Counted from the stretch's first letter, positions 15,908 through 25,833 are shown. The stretch: DNA of 37,837 nucleotides from JAOTWJ01 sp036398175 (GCA_036398175.1 DASWHL010000025.1:1-37837), one strand, 5' to 3'. Notes: a model not told the origin generated them from the letters alone. Numbers and translations are program-made.

Positions 15908-17302
15908 TCAGGTCGGCGGCGGCGCGTCGGAGATGCCGTACTTCTCCAACCGATAGCGGAGCGTGTCGCGCGTGAGCCCGAGGAGCGCGGCCGCGCGCGT
16001 CTTGTTCCCCCTGGCCTGATCCAGGGCCTGCCGGATCAGGTCCTTCTCCAGCGACTCCAGGTCAATTCCGGCCGCCGGCAGGCGGAATCCCGGCTCCAGG
16101 TCCAGGGCCCTCCCACCCGGCTTCAACTCGTCCGGCAGGTGGTCCGGCAGGATCTCGGCGTGCTCCTCGAGAATCACGGCGCGCTCGATGACGTTCTTGA
16201 GCTCCCGCACGTTCCCCGGCCAGCCGTAGCGTTCCAGCATGGCCAGGGCGTCCTTGCCGATGGTGCGGGGCGGACGGCGCATGGTGCCGGTCATCCGGTC
16301 GAGAAAGAACCGCGCCAGCGGTTCGACGTCCTCAGCCCGCCGCCGCAACGGCGGAATCACGATCGGCACCACGTTCAGCCGGAAGAAAAGATCCCGCCGA
16401 AAGCCGCCGTCTCGTACCGCTGCCTCCAGGTCGCGGTTGGTGGAGGCGACGATACGCACGTCCACCGTGATATCGCGCACGCCGCCCACGCGCTTGAACG
16501 TTCGCGTTTCGAGGAACCGCAGCAACTTCGCCTGGGCGCCGGACGAGAGGTCGCCGATCTCGTCCAGCAGCACGGTGCCGCGGTCGCCGAGCTCCAGCAA
16601 TCCCTGTTTGCGCTCCCGGGCGTCCGTAAAGGCGCCGCGCTCGTGGCCGAACAACTCGGACTCGAGCAGCGTCTCAGGGAGCGCGGTGCAGTTGATCTCC
16701 AGGAAGGGAAAGTCCCGGCGCGCGCTCCGGGCGTGGATCGCCTGGGCTACGACTTCCTTGCCCACCCCGCTCTCGCCGCGGAGGAGCACCGTGGTGCCCT
16801 CGCTCGCCGCCACCTTCCCGACCGCTTCGACCACGCGCTGCATGGCCGCTGACCGACCCACGATCTCGACGCCCGCAAACTGCCACCCGGCCTGACGCCG
16901 CAAGCCGGACACGGCCCGGCGCAAGACCCGCCGCTCGAGCCCCTTCTCCAGCGTGGCGAGTATGTCTTCCAGCTTGGGCGGTTTCTCGAGGAAGTGATAC
17001 GCGCCCACCTTGACCGCCTCCACCGCGGTCGTGATGTCGCCGTGGGCGCTCAGCATCACCACCACGAGGTCCGGATCGGCCTCCAGGAACTCCCGGAGCA
17101 AGCTCATGCCGTCGCCGTCGGGGAGCCGCAGGTCCAGCAACACCGCGTCGGGCAGGCGGTCGGCGAACGCGGCTCGCGCCGTTCGCGCGTCGGCGGCGAC
17201 GGTCAGCTCGTAGCCGGCGTCGCCCACATGGGCTTCGAGCCAGACCCGAATGAGCTTCTCGTCGTCCACGACGAGCACGCGAGCCTTCAGCCGGGCGGTC
17301 AC
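15908..17302 (-). CDS. NtrC-family sigma-54-dependent response regulator (second pair)
   Basis: 464 residues from GTG 17302, which overlaps the kinase stop as GTGA and has GGAG upstream. Receiver with D13/D14 and phospho-site D57 (VLLDLRLPD); AAA+ domain with Walker A GESGVGKE, Walker B GTVLLDEIGD and the same GAFTDA form of the sigma-54 contact loop as its paralogue; C-terminal Fis-type helix-turn-helix (GNKTRAAALLGLTRDTLRYRLEK). It is closely similar to the first regulator along its whole length, which suggests duplication of the kinase-regulator cassette. It is the last gene of the cytochrome b operon, so it may control that operon or a distant sigma-54 promoter; no clear -24/-12 site is next to it. 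Confidence 0.93.
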   Translation of the reverse strand: MTARLKARVLVVDDEKLIRVWLEAHVGDAGYELTVAADARTARAAFADRLPDAVLLDLRLPDGDGMSLLREFLEADPDLVVVMLSAHGDITTAVEAVKVGAYHFLEKPPKLEDILATLEKGLERRVLRRAVSGLRRQAGWQFAGVEIVGRSAAMQRVVEAVGKVAASEGTTVLLRGESGVGKEVVAQAIHARSARRDFPFLEINCTALPETLLESELFGHERGAFTDARERKQGLLELGDRGTVLLDEIGDLSSGAQAKLLRFLETRTFKRVGGVRDITVDVRIVASTNRDLEAAVRDGGFRRDLFFRLNVVPIVIPPLRRRAEDVEPLARFFLDRMTGTMRRPPRTIGKDALAMLERYGWPGNVRELKNVIERAVILEEHAEILPDHLPDELKPGGRALDLEPGFRLPAAGIDLESLEKDLIRQALDQARGNKTRAAALLGLTRDTLRYRLEKYGISDAPPPT

Positions 17303-19140
17303 GACGGGGACTCCTCCGATGGGGCGAGCGGCAGGGCGACGATGAACGTGGCACCGCCTCCCGGCGTGTCCTCTACGCGCAGGGTGCCCTGGTGGCGCTC
17401 CACGATCTGACGGGAGATGGGCAGGCCCAGGCCCGTCCCGTGGTGCTTGGTCGTGTAGAAGGGGCGGAAGATCTGGGATCGGGTGTCCGCCGGAATGCCG
17501 GCGCCGGTGTCCCGCACGCCGATCCACACGTCCGGGCCGTGGCGTGCCGCCCACACGGTGAGCAATCCGCCGGGCGCCATCGCGTCAATGGCGTTCAGCA
17601 TCAGGTTCACCAGGACCTGCACCATCAACTCGGGATCCACCCACACGGGGACCGCCGCGGCGGTGGACTCGCTGGTCACCGTCACGCCCGCCGAGACGGC
17701 CGGCGCCGCCACGACGTACATGGCGCGCTCGACCAGCAGGTTGGCGTCCACGGCCACTTCGCGCAGTTCCGGTGGGCGGGCATACCGCAACAGTTGTGTC
17801 GTAGCGCTCTCGATCCTCGTCAGCTGATGCTGCGCCTCCTCGAGCAGCGGGCGGTGCTTCCCGTCCCCGGGCAGCCCGCGCAAGGCCAGGTCCAGCGCCC
17901 CGCGCACGCCGGTGAGCGGATTCCGGATCTCGTGCGCCACGCCACTCGCCAACTCGCCGACTGTGGCCAGCTGCTGCGCACGCTCCAGGTCTCGGGCGTG
18001 CAGCGCGTCAATCTCCGCGCGCGAGCGTTCCAGGTCCGCGGTCATGTGATTGAACGCGTCCATCAGGGTCGCGACTTCGTCCCGTCCGCGGGGGGTGATG
18101 ACCGGCGGCTCCCCTTCCTTGCCGAACCGGCGCACGGCGGTGGCGAGCTGATGCAGCGGCGTCGTGACGGAGCGCGCCGCGAACACGCCGGTGAACACGG
18201 TGAGCAGTCCGAGTCCCGCCAGCACCGCCACCGCGGTGTTCCGCAACCTGGCGAGCGGTGCGAGCGCCACCTCGTAGGGGAGCGCCGCCACGAAGGTCCA
18301 GTCCGTGGTCGCGACGGGCGCCGTGGACACGAGTGCCGCCGGCGCGGGACCTCGAGTGGTCTCGATGCGGCCGGGGGCAAACGCCGCAAGGTCGTCGGTC
18401 GCGTGATCGTGGAGGCCGAACACCGGGCGTCCCGTCGCTTCGTACACGGCGGACTCGACGCCCTCCGTCAGATGATCGGCGAGCGCGAACACCTGCCGAA
18501 AGTCCTCGCGGCGCACGTGGCCCTCGAGCCAGGCGTCGAGCGAGCCCGGCAGCGGAGTGGCGACGAGATACGCCAGCACGGCCGCTCCTTCGCGGTGGAC
18601 GACCACGGCGTGCGCGGCCCAGTCGGCGGCCGGGATCTCAGGTGGCCAGTGGGGCGCCACGTAACGCAGTGCGACGGCGCCCAGGACCGCCCCGTCGCCG
18701 GTAACGAGCCGCAGGCCGTCGAAGACGCCGCCCTCGGGCAGCGCCTGGGTGAGGAGGTGCTGCACGCGGCTGGTCGGTGCGCGCCGCAGCTCGTCCGCGG
18801 CCGGCAGCTGGCCGGCGATGGTCCGCAGCAGAAGGCGCTCTCGCTCCAGTTCAGTCGCGAGGTGGACCGCCTGAAGCTGGGAGAGCGCCTGAAGGGCGTT
18901 CTGCGCCTGCCGAATGATCGCGCCGCGGCTCACCGCGTACCCGATCAGGATGAACGCGATCAGCGGGACCAGGCCGAACAGCAGCAGGAGCGCCACCAGC
19001 TTCGCGCGCAGACCCGGGCCGCGGCTCCCCCCCTCGGCTCGGGCGGAGCTATCCGGCAGCGGGAGTGGCGGCGACGGGTGGGTCATGGGGACGGTCCGGC
19101 GAAGGACACGAGCCGATCTGCGGGACGCCGAAGTCTGCAT
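17299..19140 (-). CDS. Membrane sensor histidine kinase (second pair)
   Basis: 613 residues from ATG 19140 (GGAGGGG just upstream); ATG 19086 is an alternative but lacks a ribosome site. TM1 about 46-69, extracytoplasmic sensor about 70-295, TM2 about 302-322, HAMP about 323-378, HisKA with H403 in VAHEIRNPL, then HATPase with NLMLNAIDAM, DTGAGIP and GTGLGLPI. The sensor part is less similar to the first kinase than the catalytic part, so the two pairs probably sense different signals. It lies 39 bp after the secreted IPT-like protein gene and is translationally coupled to the regulator. Confidence 0.92.
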   Translation of the reverse strand: MQTSASRRSARVLRRTVPMTHPSPPLPLPDSSARAEGGSRGPGLRAKLVALLLLFGLVPLIAFILIGYAVSRGAIIRQAQNALQALSQLQAVHLATELERERLLLRTIAGQLPAADELRRAPTSRVQHLLTQALPEGGVFDGLRLVTGDGAVLGAVALRYVAPHWPPEIPAADWAAHAVVVHREGAAVLAYLVATPLPGSLDAWLEGHVRREDFRQVFALADHLTEGVESAVYEATGRPVFGLHDHATDDLAAFAPGRIETTRGPAPAALVSTAPVATTDWTFVAALPYEVALAPLARLRNTAVAVLAGLGLLTVFTGVFAARSVTTPLHQLATAVRRFGKEGEPPVITPRGRDEVATLMDAFNHMTADLERSRAEIDALHARDLERAQQLATVGELASGVAHEIRNPLTGVRGALDLALRGLPGDGKHRPLLEEAQHQLTRIESATTQLLRYARPPELREVAVDANLLVERAMYVVAAPAVSAGVTVTSESTAAAVPVWVDPELMVQVLVNLMLNAIDAMAPGGLLTVWAARHGPDVWIGVRDTGAGIPADTRSQIFRPFYTTKHHGTGLGLPISRQIVERHQGTLRVEDTPGGGATFIVALPLAPSEESPS

Positions 19141-19179
19141 GCCCCTCCGGGCATCAGCAAGCGAGAGCGCCCCTTGGCA

Positions 19180-19722
19180 TCAGAGCGGCGGATGTGGCCT
19201 CCGGAGCAGCCCCGCGCCGGCCGCGAGCGCGAGCACGATCCCCACCACCACGGCTCCCGTCACCATCGGGCCGCGTGCTTGGTCGAGCGCGAGCGGGTGG
19301 CCGGTGGGCATGGCCATGGCCGGTGCCGTGACGTGCGTGTCCTGCGTGTGGGCGGCCACCGGTGGGGAGACCACGACGTCGAGCGCCGCGACCTCGTCGC
19401 CGTCGGAGGCGGTTGCCACGAGCCGATACGCGCCGGGGGCCGTCGGGGCGGGCACGAACACGGCCACGTCGAACGCGCCCGCGGAGTCGGTGCCGACCTG
19501 GCCCAGCCGGACGCTGCCGTGGACCCCGACGAGGGTGAGGGTCAGAGACGCCCGCCGCGTGAAGCGCGCGCCCGCGATCCGTACGCTGTCGCCCGGGCTC
19601 AGCTCGCGGCTCGCGGGGGTGAGCACGCCCTTTTCGTGCGCGTGGAGCGGTGCAGCCACCGTGAGGGCGACCAGGCCCACCAACGTGGTGAGTCTCTTCG
19701 AAGCGCTGCGACGGGGATGCAT
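19180..19722 (-). CDS. Secreted, membrane-tethered Ig/IPT-like protein of unknown function
   Basis: 180 residues. The signal peptide ends at about residue 28 (APLHA-H). The mature protein has one beta-sandwich-like domain (SPGDSVRIAGARF ... APGAYRLVATASDGDE), a linker holding several His and Met residues (AAHTQDTHVTAPAMAMPTGH), and a C-terminal membrane helix (about 153-172). The domain looks like an IPT/Ig fold; the His/Met linker could bind copper, which is a guess. It lies 15 bp after the cytochrome b stop, with GGAG-type signals near ATG 19722. The position between cytochrome b and a sensor kinase suggests an accessory redox or sensing subunit. Confidence 0.65.
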   Translation of the reverse strand: MHPRRSASKRLTTLVGLVALTVAAPLHAHEKGVLTPASRELSPGDSVRIAGARFTRRASLTLTLVGVHGSVRLGQVGTDSAGAFDVAVFVPAPTAPGAYRLVATASDGDEVAALDVVVSPPVAAHTQDTHVTAPAMAMPTGHPLALDQARGPMVTGAVVVGIVLALAAGAGLLRRPHPPL

Positions 19723-19737
19723 CAGAGGCTCCTCTCC

Positions 19738-20763
19738 TTACATGTCCATGCCGAGGTGACGCTGACCCGGGGCCAGGGCCGCGTAGACGATAGCGGCGAT
19801 CATCAGCACCAGCAGGGTCACACCCGCGATCCGTGTCGCAGTCGCGGTCCGCGGCGCGCCGCGGTCCACCAACGGGACGAGCGCCAGAAAGCCAAACAGC
19901 ACGCCGGGGGCCAGCAGCATGCCGCGCATCCCCAGGAGGTTCTCCGCCGCGTAGACCCAGAGGAACGGCCAGAACGGTTTGGTGACTTCGTAGCCGTCCA
20001 CGCCGGCCGCGGTGAGACCGGCGGGGAGTGCCAGGGCCAGCGCGGCCACGACAGCGACCAGCAGAAAGCCGAACCCCGCGAGCAGCCGGACGTGGCTACG
20101 GAACGGGACATGTGCCTGCCCGCCGGCGCTCACTCCCAGATGCCGAATGAGCCACAGGTGTAACGCCAGGAGGGCGACCATCGCGAGCGGGAGCACCGAA
20201 ACGTGGAACGCGTAGAGCCGGGTGAGCAGGGGGCTCGAAGGCGTGAAGTCGGGCCGGAGCAACGCACCGGGCGCGCCCACGATCTGCGCTCCCGCCACGG
20301 CGTGGGCGACCGCCTCGACGGCCTCCTGGTCGGCCCGGAGCGCGGTACCGGTGAACGCCATGCCGAAGACCAGGGCCAGGAGGAGCACGCCGCTCCACCA
20401 CAACCCCTCCCGGGGCCGGCGAAACCCCCCGCGCCAGAACACGGCCGCCAGGTGGGCGAACACGAGGACGACGGCCGCCGACGCGCTCCACACGTGCAGG
20501 TCTCGGAGCCAGCCGGTTGCCGGAACCCTGGTGGCCAGGTAGACCACTGAGTCGTATGCGCCGAGGGGACTTGGGTCATAGAACTGGGTGAGGACGATCC
20601 CGCTCACCGCGAGGATGGCCAGCGCGGTCGCGGTCAACCCGCCGAGCATGAAGTCAAGACGGCTGGCGCTTGCCGGGACGGGATAATCAACTGCGTCCAA
20701 CGCAAACCGGTGGCGCAGCCAGGCGTGCGCAGCTCCCACGGGCACTCCCGGCTTCTGGTTCAT
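19738..20763 (-). CDS. Cytochrome b/b6-type quinol oxidoreductase membrane subunit
   Basis: 341 residues from ATG 20763, with GGGGAGGT 6 nt upstream. About eight membrane helices are visible. Two His pairs typical of bis-haem cytochrome b are present: LHVWSASAAVVLVFAH (spacing 14) in the second helix and FHVSVLPLAMVALLALH (spacing 15) in the fourth. The C-terminal part (FWPFLWVYAAENLLG...) resembles the subunit-IV region fused on, with PFWPF as a likely quinone-site segment. No Rieske or cytochrome c1 gene is adjacent, so the complex partner is elsewhere or absent. First gene of a four-gene minus-strand operon that ends with a two-component pair. Confidence 0.85.
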   Translation of the reverse strand: MNQKPGVPVGAAHAWLRHRFALDAVDYPVPASASRLDFMLGGLTATALAILAVSGIVLTQFYDPSPLGAYDSVVYLATRVPATGWLRDLHVWSASAAVVLVFAHLAAVFWRGGFRRPREGLWWSGVLLLALVFGMAFTGTALRADQEAVEAVAHAVAGAQIVGAPGALLRPDFTPSSPLLTRLYAFHVSVLPLAMVALLALHLWLIRHLGVSAGGQAHVPFRSHVRLLAGFGFLLVAVVAALALALPAGLTAAGVDGYEVTKPFWPFLWVYAAENLLGMRGMLLAPGVLFGFLALVPLVDRGAPRTATATRIAGVTLLVLMIAAIVYAALAPGQRHLGMDM

Positions 20764-20903
20764 GCGGCACCTCCCCTTGTGCTCGTGGATGCTGGCGACC
20801 GTCCCAGCGGAGCCCACTTGGGGATGGACGGGCTGACAGCGCGTGCCCGACCACTGCACGGCGAATGCCCCCGCCGCCGATCGCCTGATCTCCTTGTTAC
20901 ACA

Positions 20904-20964
20904 ACCAGTTAGAGCGGTATCTCGACTGGTAATGTTGATCGTGAACTGGGGGATTTCCCCCAGT
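20904..20964. promoter_or_regulatory. Palindromes upstream of the cytochrome b operon
   Basis: Positions 20945-20964 are a perfect 20-bp inverted repeat, ACTGGGGGATTTCCCCCAGT, and ACCAGT (20904-20909) pairs with ACTGGT (20925-20930). Both share the ACTGG/CCAGT half-site. The block lies 141-201 bp upstream of the cytochrome b start, the right distance for an NtrC-type enhancer site, perhaps of the regulator encoded at the end of that operon (inference). The sites could equally serve the divergent kinase gene. Confidence 0.5.
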
Positions 20965-20978
20965 CACCGCGGGGTACG

Positions 20979-21081
20979 GCGTGGATCGGTTGCGGGCCTT
21001 TCCGCGCTGCGCGCCTGGGGTCTCCGCGCCTTCCTTGCGGCGCCTCCCCGATCCACGCGTGCCGCCGGTGACATCGGTCAC
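20979..21081. other. Large stem-loop and short palindrome ahead of the PEGA kinase gene
   Basis: GCGTGGATCGG (20979-20989) and CCGATCCACGC (21048-21058) form a perfect 11-bp stem around a 58-nt loop. Beyond it, GTGAC-ATCG-GTCAC (21068-21081) is a short palindrome. With the palindromes at 20904-20964, this accounts for most structure in the 372-bp divergent gap 20764-21135. No clear promoter hexamers are seen for the kinase gene. Confidence 0.45.
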
Positions 21082-21135
21082 GGTCCTGAACCGCGTTTCC
21101 ACGTCTCTTTACAGGGTACGAAACGGAAGCGACCG

Positions 21136-22512
21136 ATGGCGATTGCCGTGCGAGCCAGCGACGCGCTCGCGGGACGGATCCTGCCCGAGCCCGGCGACGA
21201 TCTCACGATCGTTGACGAGGCCGATCTCGCCGTGCGCGAGGTGCTCGAAGGCGACTTTCACTTCGAGGGGTTCCTGGGCCAGGGCGGGATGTCGGTCGTG
21301 TTCCTGGTGCGCGAGCTGAACCTCCACCGGCTCGTGGCGCTCAAGGTGCTGCCCAAGCGCTCCATGAAGGAGTCGTCCAGCGCCGAGCGGTTCAAGCAGG
21401 AAGCGATGATCGCGGCGTCGCTCGACCACCCCAACATCGTGCCGATCCACCGGTTCGGCAGCACGCCGCGCTGCCTCTGGTACACCATGAAGTACATCCG
21501 CGGCCGGTCGCTCGCCGAGCTGCTCCACGACGTGGGTCCGCTGGACCTGCACGACTGCTTCAACCTGATCGAGCAGATCGCCGGCGCGCTCTCGTACGCG
21601 CATCGCCGCGACGTGGTCCATCGCGACATGAAGCCCGCCAACGTGATGCTCGACGAGAACGGCTGGGCCTACGTGTGCGACTTCGGGGTCGCCAAAGCGC
21701 TGGGCAACCCGCGGCTCACGCAAACGGGCGGGACGCTGGGGACGCCGCTCTACATGTCGCCCGAGCAGCTGTACGGCCAGGAGCTGGACGGCCGCTCGGA
21801 CCAGTACGCGCTGGCCGTCATGACGTTCGAGCTGCTGACGGGCCGCAACCCGTTCGCGGCCGAATCCGTGGGTGAGATCATCCAGAAGCACTGTTCGGAG
21901 CAGGCGCCGTCCGTGCTGGACATCCGACCGGACCTGCCGGCGCGCGTCGCGGATGGCCTCGCGAAGGCCATGAGCAAGCGTCCGGCCGACCGGTTCGACG
22001 ACGTGACCGAGTTCCTCACCGCGATGGGCGGCCGGCGCCCGCGTCACGCCCCGCCGTCGCACCGGCTCGAATCCGCCATCGGCGCGGCCACGACGGCGCC
22101 GCTGCGGAAGTCGGTGCGGGAGCGGCGGCTCCGCGGGCGGGGGCTCATGCTCGCCGCCGCTGCCATGGCCGTGGTGGCCGGCGCCGTGGTGGTGGGGCCC
22201 TCCCTGCTCGGTGGGCCGCCGGTCACCCCGCCGCGGACCGGCGAAGCCGTACCGCCCATGACCGATCCGGCGCCGCCCACGCCCATGCCCGTGCCCGGAC
22301 GCCTGTGGATCTCCGCCGAGCCGTGGGCGGACGTGATCGTGGACGGGACGAAGGTCGGGCGCACCCCGGTCATCGGCGTGGCCATCGCTCCCGGCAGGCA
22401 CCAGGTGCGACTGGAACATGACGGCTACGAGCCCTTTGAACGCGAGATTACCGTCGAGCCCGGCGCGGAAGTCCGGCTCACCGGCCTTCGCATGCAGGCG
22501 AGACGCCCATGA
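21136..22512 (+). CDS. Membrane Ser/Thr protein kinase with C-terminal PEGA domain
   Basis: 458 residues from ATG 21136; upstream in-frame codons are antisense to cytochrome b and rejected. The kinase domain runs about 41-300: Gly-loop GQGGMS, VALKVL Lys, HRDMKPANVM catalytic loop, DFG, and SPEQ in place of APE. A membrane helix lies near 337-355, followed by a Pro-rich linker and a PEGA domain (WADVIVDGTKVGRTPVIGVAIAPGRH) outside the membrane. PEGA domains are thought to bind cell-surface components. It would phosphorylate cytoplasmic targets under control of an envelope signal. ATGA overlap couples it to the next gene, probably a partner. Confidence 0.92.
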   Translation: MAIAVRASDALAGRILPEPGDDLTIVDEADLAVREVLEGDFHFEGFLGQGGMSVVFLVRELNLHRLVALKVLPKRSMKESSSAERFKQEAMIAASLDHPNIVPIHRFGSTPRCLWYTMKYIRGRSLAELLHDVGPLDLHDCFNLIEQIAGALSYAHRRDVVHRDMKPANVMLDENGWAYVCDFGVAKALGNPRLTQTGGTLGTPLYMSPEQLYGQELDGRSDQYALAVMTFELLTGRNPFAAESVGEIIQKHCSEQAPSVLDIRPDLPARVADGLAKAMSKRPADRFDDVTEFLTAMGGRRPRHAPPSHRLESAIGAATTAPLRKSVRERRLRGRGLMLAAAAMAVVAGAVVVGPSLLGGPPVTPPRTGEAVPPMTDPAPPTPMPVPGRLWISAEPWADVIVDGTKVGRTPVIGVAIAPGRHQVRLEHDGYEPFEREITVEPGAEVRLTGLRMQARRP

Positions 22513-23522
22513 GACATCGGTTCATCCTCATTGCGGTGTGCGCGGCGGCCCTGATGGCCCCGGCCGCCCGTGCCCAGACCCCGAAGCGCGCGCTGGAGCA
22601 GGGTATCACGGCGTATCAGGAGCTGGAGATGGAGTCGGCCGGGTGGCTGCTCCGTCAGGCCCTGACCGGCAACAAGCTCGACGGCGCGCAGCGCGTCACC
22701 GCACTCGGGTACCTCGGCGCCGCGGAGTTCTACCGGGATCGCCGGGACTCGGCACTGTCGGCGTTCGGCCAGCTCATCCGGCTGGAACCCCACCACCGGC
22801 TCGACATGCTCGTGTTCGGTCCCGACGTGCAGGCCGTGTTCGCGGATGCGCGGCGCCTGAACCCCGTCGTGGACGTATCGGCGGCGCGGACGTCGTTCCC
22901 GCCGGGCGCGCCGGGGCTGCCCGTGCACCTGCGGACCAATACGCCCCACGTCGTCGTGGTTACGGCCGAAACGACGAACGGCACGGTCCTGGATACCGTG
23001 TTCCGGGATCGCGTCCGGGACACCGCGACTGTCCACTGGACGGCGAGAGGCCGGCAGGGGGCGCGCGCGCCCGTGGGCGGCTTCGTGATCGGCGTCTCCT
23101 CCCTGGACGGTCGGGGCAGGGTGCACCGTCGCGTGGTGCTGCCGGTGCACGTGACGCGGTCGCCGGAGGATCCGCTCACGGCACCCACGCCGCCCACCCT
23201 GCTGCCGGAGCGGGAGCCGTGGGGGCCGGGGATTGCGCGGCTGGTGCTCGGGCTCGGCGCCGCCACCGCGGCCTACTACCTGACACCCGAGGTCACGGAC
23301 TCCAAGGGTCTGCAGCTCTTCCTCACGCAGGGGTTCGTCGCCGCCGGCGTGATCGGTTTCTGGGCGGCGCGCCCCGGCAGGGGGCTTCCCGACAACGTGG
23401 TGGCCAACCGCGTGGCGCAGGAGGCGTACGAGGCCCGGCTGTCCCAGGTGCGGAACGAGAATCAGCGGAGGGCGGAGGGCGGGACGGTGTACGTTGATGT
23501 TGGGAGAGTGACGGGTTTCTAG
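22509..23522 (+). CDS. Exported TPR-like protein, partner of the PEGA kinase
   Basis: 337 residues. The signal peptide ends near residue 22 (ARAQ). The N-terminal third looks like TPR-type helices (ALEQGITAYQELEMESAGWLLRQAL ... LGYLGAAEFYRDRRDSALSAFGQLIRLEP). The middle is beta-rich. Two short hydrophobic segments near 244-262 and 270-287 may be membrane helices. Start and stop overlap with the kinase (ATGA) indicates coordinated synthesis. I recognise no named family; a role presenting a signal to, or scaffolding, the kinase PEGA domain is inference only. Confidence 0.7.
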   Translation: MRHRFILIAVCAAALMAPAARAQTPKRALEQGITAYQELEMESAGWLLRQALTGNKLDGAQRVTALGYLGAAEFYRDRRDSALSAFGQLIRLEPHHRLDMLVFGPDVQAVFADARRLNPVVDVSAARTSFPPGAPGLPVHLRTNTPHVVVVTAETTNGTVLDTVFRDRVRDTATVHWTARGRQGARAPVGGFVIGVSSLDGRGRVHRRVVLPVHVTRSPEDPLTAPTPPTLLPEREPWGPGIARLVLGLGAATAAYYLTPEVTDSKGLQLFLTQGFVAAGVIGFWAARPGRGLPDNVVANRVAQEAYEARLSQVRNENQRRAEGGTVYVDVGRVTGF

Positions 23523-23533
23523 CCGTTCCGCGT

Positions 23534-25201
<1,668 letters not shown>

Positions 25202-25208
25202 GACAGAC

Positions 25209-25214
25209 AGTATA
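25209..25214 (-). promoter_or_regulatory. Candidate -10 element for a leaderless ettA mRNA
   Basis: TATACT on the minus strand ends 7 nt before the A of the ettA ATG, so transcription would start at or next to the start codon. No Shine-Dalgarno is present. No good -35 lies 16-18 nt further upstream, where the octad inverted repeat begins. Confidence 0.45.
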
Positions 25215-25408
25215 GACGCGTAGGCGTCCAGACGCCCTGAACAAGACGCCGAGGCGCCGCAGGCGCGCAGTGGACTTGAGTAACAAGTCTCGAGGGGGCG
25301 CCGCTGCCTCATCGGCACCCCCTCGCTTCTCGACGACTCACTACCACGCGGCGCCTCGGCGCCTCGGCGTCTTATACAGGGCGTCTAGGCGCCCAGGCGT
25401 CTCCGCGT
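25214..25408. repeat. Octad-phased inverted repeat between csp and ettA
   Basis: Arms at 25230-25259 and 25357-25386 match over 30 bp with two mismatches, in reverse orientation. The right side reads as 8-nt words starting at 25351, 25359, 25367, then (one 14-nt step) 25381, 25389, 25397, 25405, with consensus GCGYCTNG. The left side carries the complement at 25214, 25222, 25230, 25244, 25252. The 97-bp centre contains another hairpin, CGAGGGGGcGCCG / CGGCaCCCCCTCG (25291-25325), and GACTTG/CAAGTC (25273-25289). It fills nearly the whole gap and may terminate csp transcription. Confidence 0.75.
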
Positions 25409-25612
25409 CTAAGTAACGCGGCGTACATTGGCGGCCTGGAGCCCCTTCGGCCCCTCCTTGGTCTCGAACTCGACGCGATCCCCTTCCGCCAGGGTGCGGA
25501 ATCCCTCCGCCTGGATCGCCGTGTGGTGGACGAAGACGTCCGGGCCGTTCTCCTGCTGAATGAACCCGAAGCCCTTGGCGTCACTGAACCACTTCACCAC
25601 GCCCTGCGGCAT
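25409..25612 (-). CDS. cspA: Cold-shock domain protein (CspA family)
   Basis: 67 residues, the full family length. RNP1 is KGFGFI (13-18) and RNP2 VFVHH (26-30); the start MPQGVVKWF is typical. It is a single-stranded nucleic-acid chaperone acting on mRNA. The leader upstream of ATG 25612 contains a terminator-like hairpin (25683-25724) and, near 25802-25807, a TTGACA -35 box on the minus strand, so a leader of about 170 nt is plausible, as for other csp genes. The stop abuts the octad repeat. Confidence 0.95.
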   Translation of the reverse strand: MPQGVVKWFSDAKGFGFIQQENGPDVFVHHTAIQAEGFRTLAEGDRVEFETKEGPKGLQAANVRRVT

Positions 25613-25682
25613 ACGTCACCCGCTCCTGTCCTCGAGGGGCCGCTGCCCGTCAGACACACCGGCCCTCGCAGCCGGAAATGCC

Positions 25683-25724
25683 AAAGCAAAACGCACCGCT
25701 TGCGGGGGAGTCCGCAGCGGTGCG
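25683..25724 (-). terminator. Intrinsic terminator-like hairpin in the csp leader
   Basis: On the minus strand, CGCACCGC-TGCGG / CCGCA-a-GCGGTGCG forms a 13-bp stem with a 6-nt loop and one bulge, followed at once by TTTTGCTTT. It lies about 70 nt before the csp start and after its putative promoter, so it would act as an attenuator or end a short leader RNA. Nothing else on the minus strand upstream needs terminating. Confidence 0.65.
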
Positions 25725-25800
25725 GCGAGGAGTCGAGCCGAAATGCACGAGTCGTTACTGACGACGTCTTCCCGGTCGAACGTGCGGCGCGGGCCCGCTT

Positions 25801-25828
25801 TTGTCAAGCATATCCGCCGTCGTATACT
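25801..25828 (+). promoter_or_regulatory. Promoter of the PLD gene, -35 shared with the divergent csp promoter
   Basis: TTGTCA (25801-25806), 16-nt spacer, TATACT (25823-25828). The -10 ends 5 nt before GTG 25834, implying a leaderless mRNA. On the opposite strand the same bases read TTGACA (25807-25802), a consensus -35 for csp, although its -10 (around CACGTT) is poor. The two promoters would compete for polymerase. Confidence 0.55.
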
Positions 25829-25833
25829 GGGGC

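Noticed and set aside
20764..20860. Sigma-54 promoter for cytochrome b (TGGGACG...CAGCA and TGGTCGGGCACGCGCT on the minus strand)
   Set aside because: The first has GG-GC spacing one base too long; the second keeps GG/GC but little else. Neither is convincing.
25214..25408. CRISPR array near csp
   Set aside because: The words are 8 nt, phased and palindromic overall, with no 23-40 bp repeats separated by unique spacers and no cas genes.
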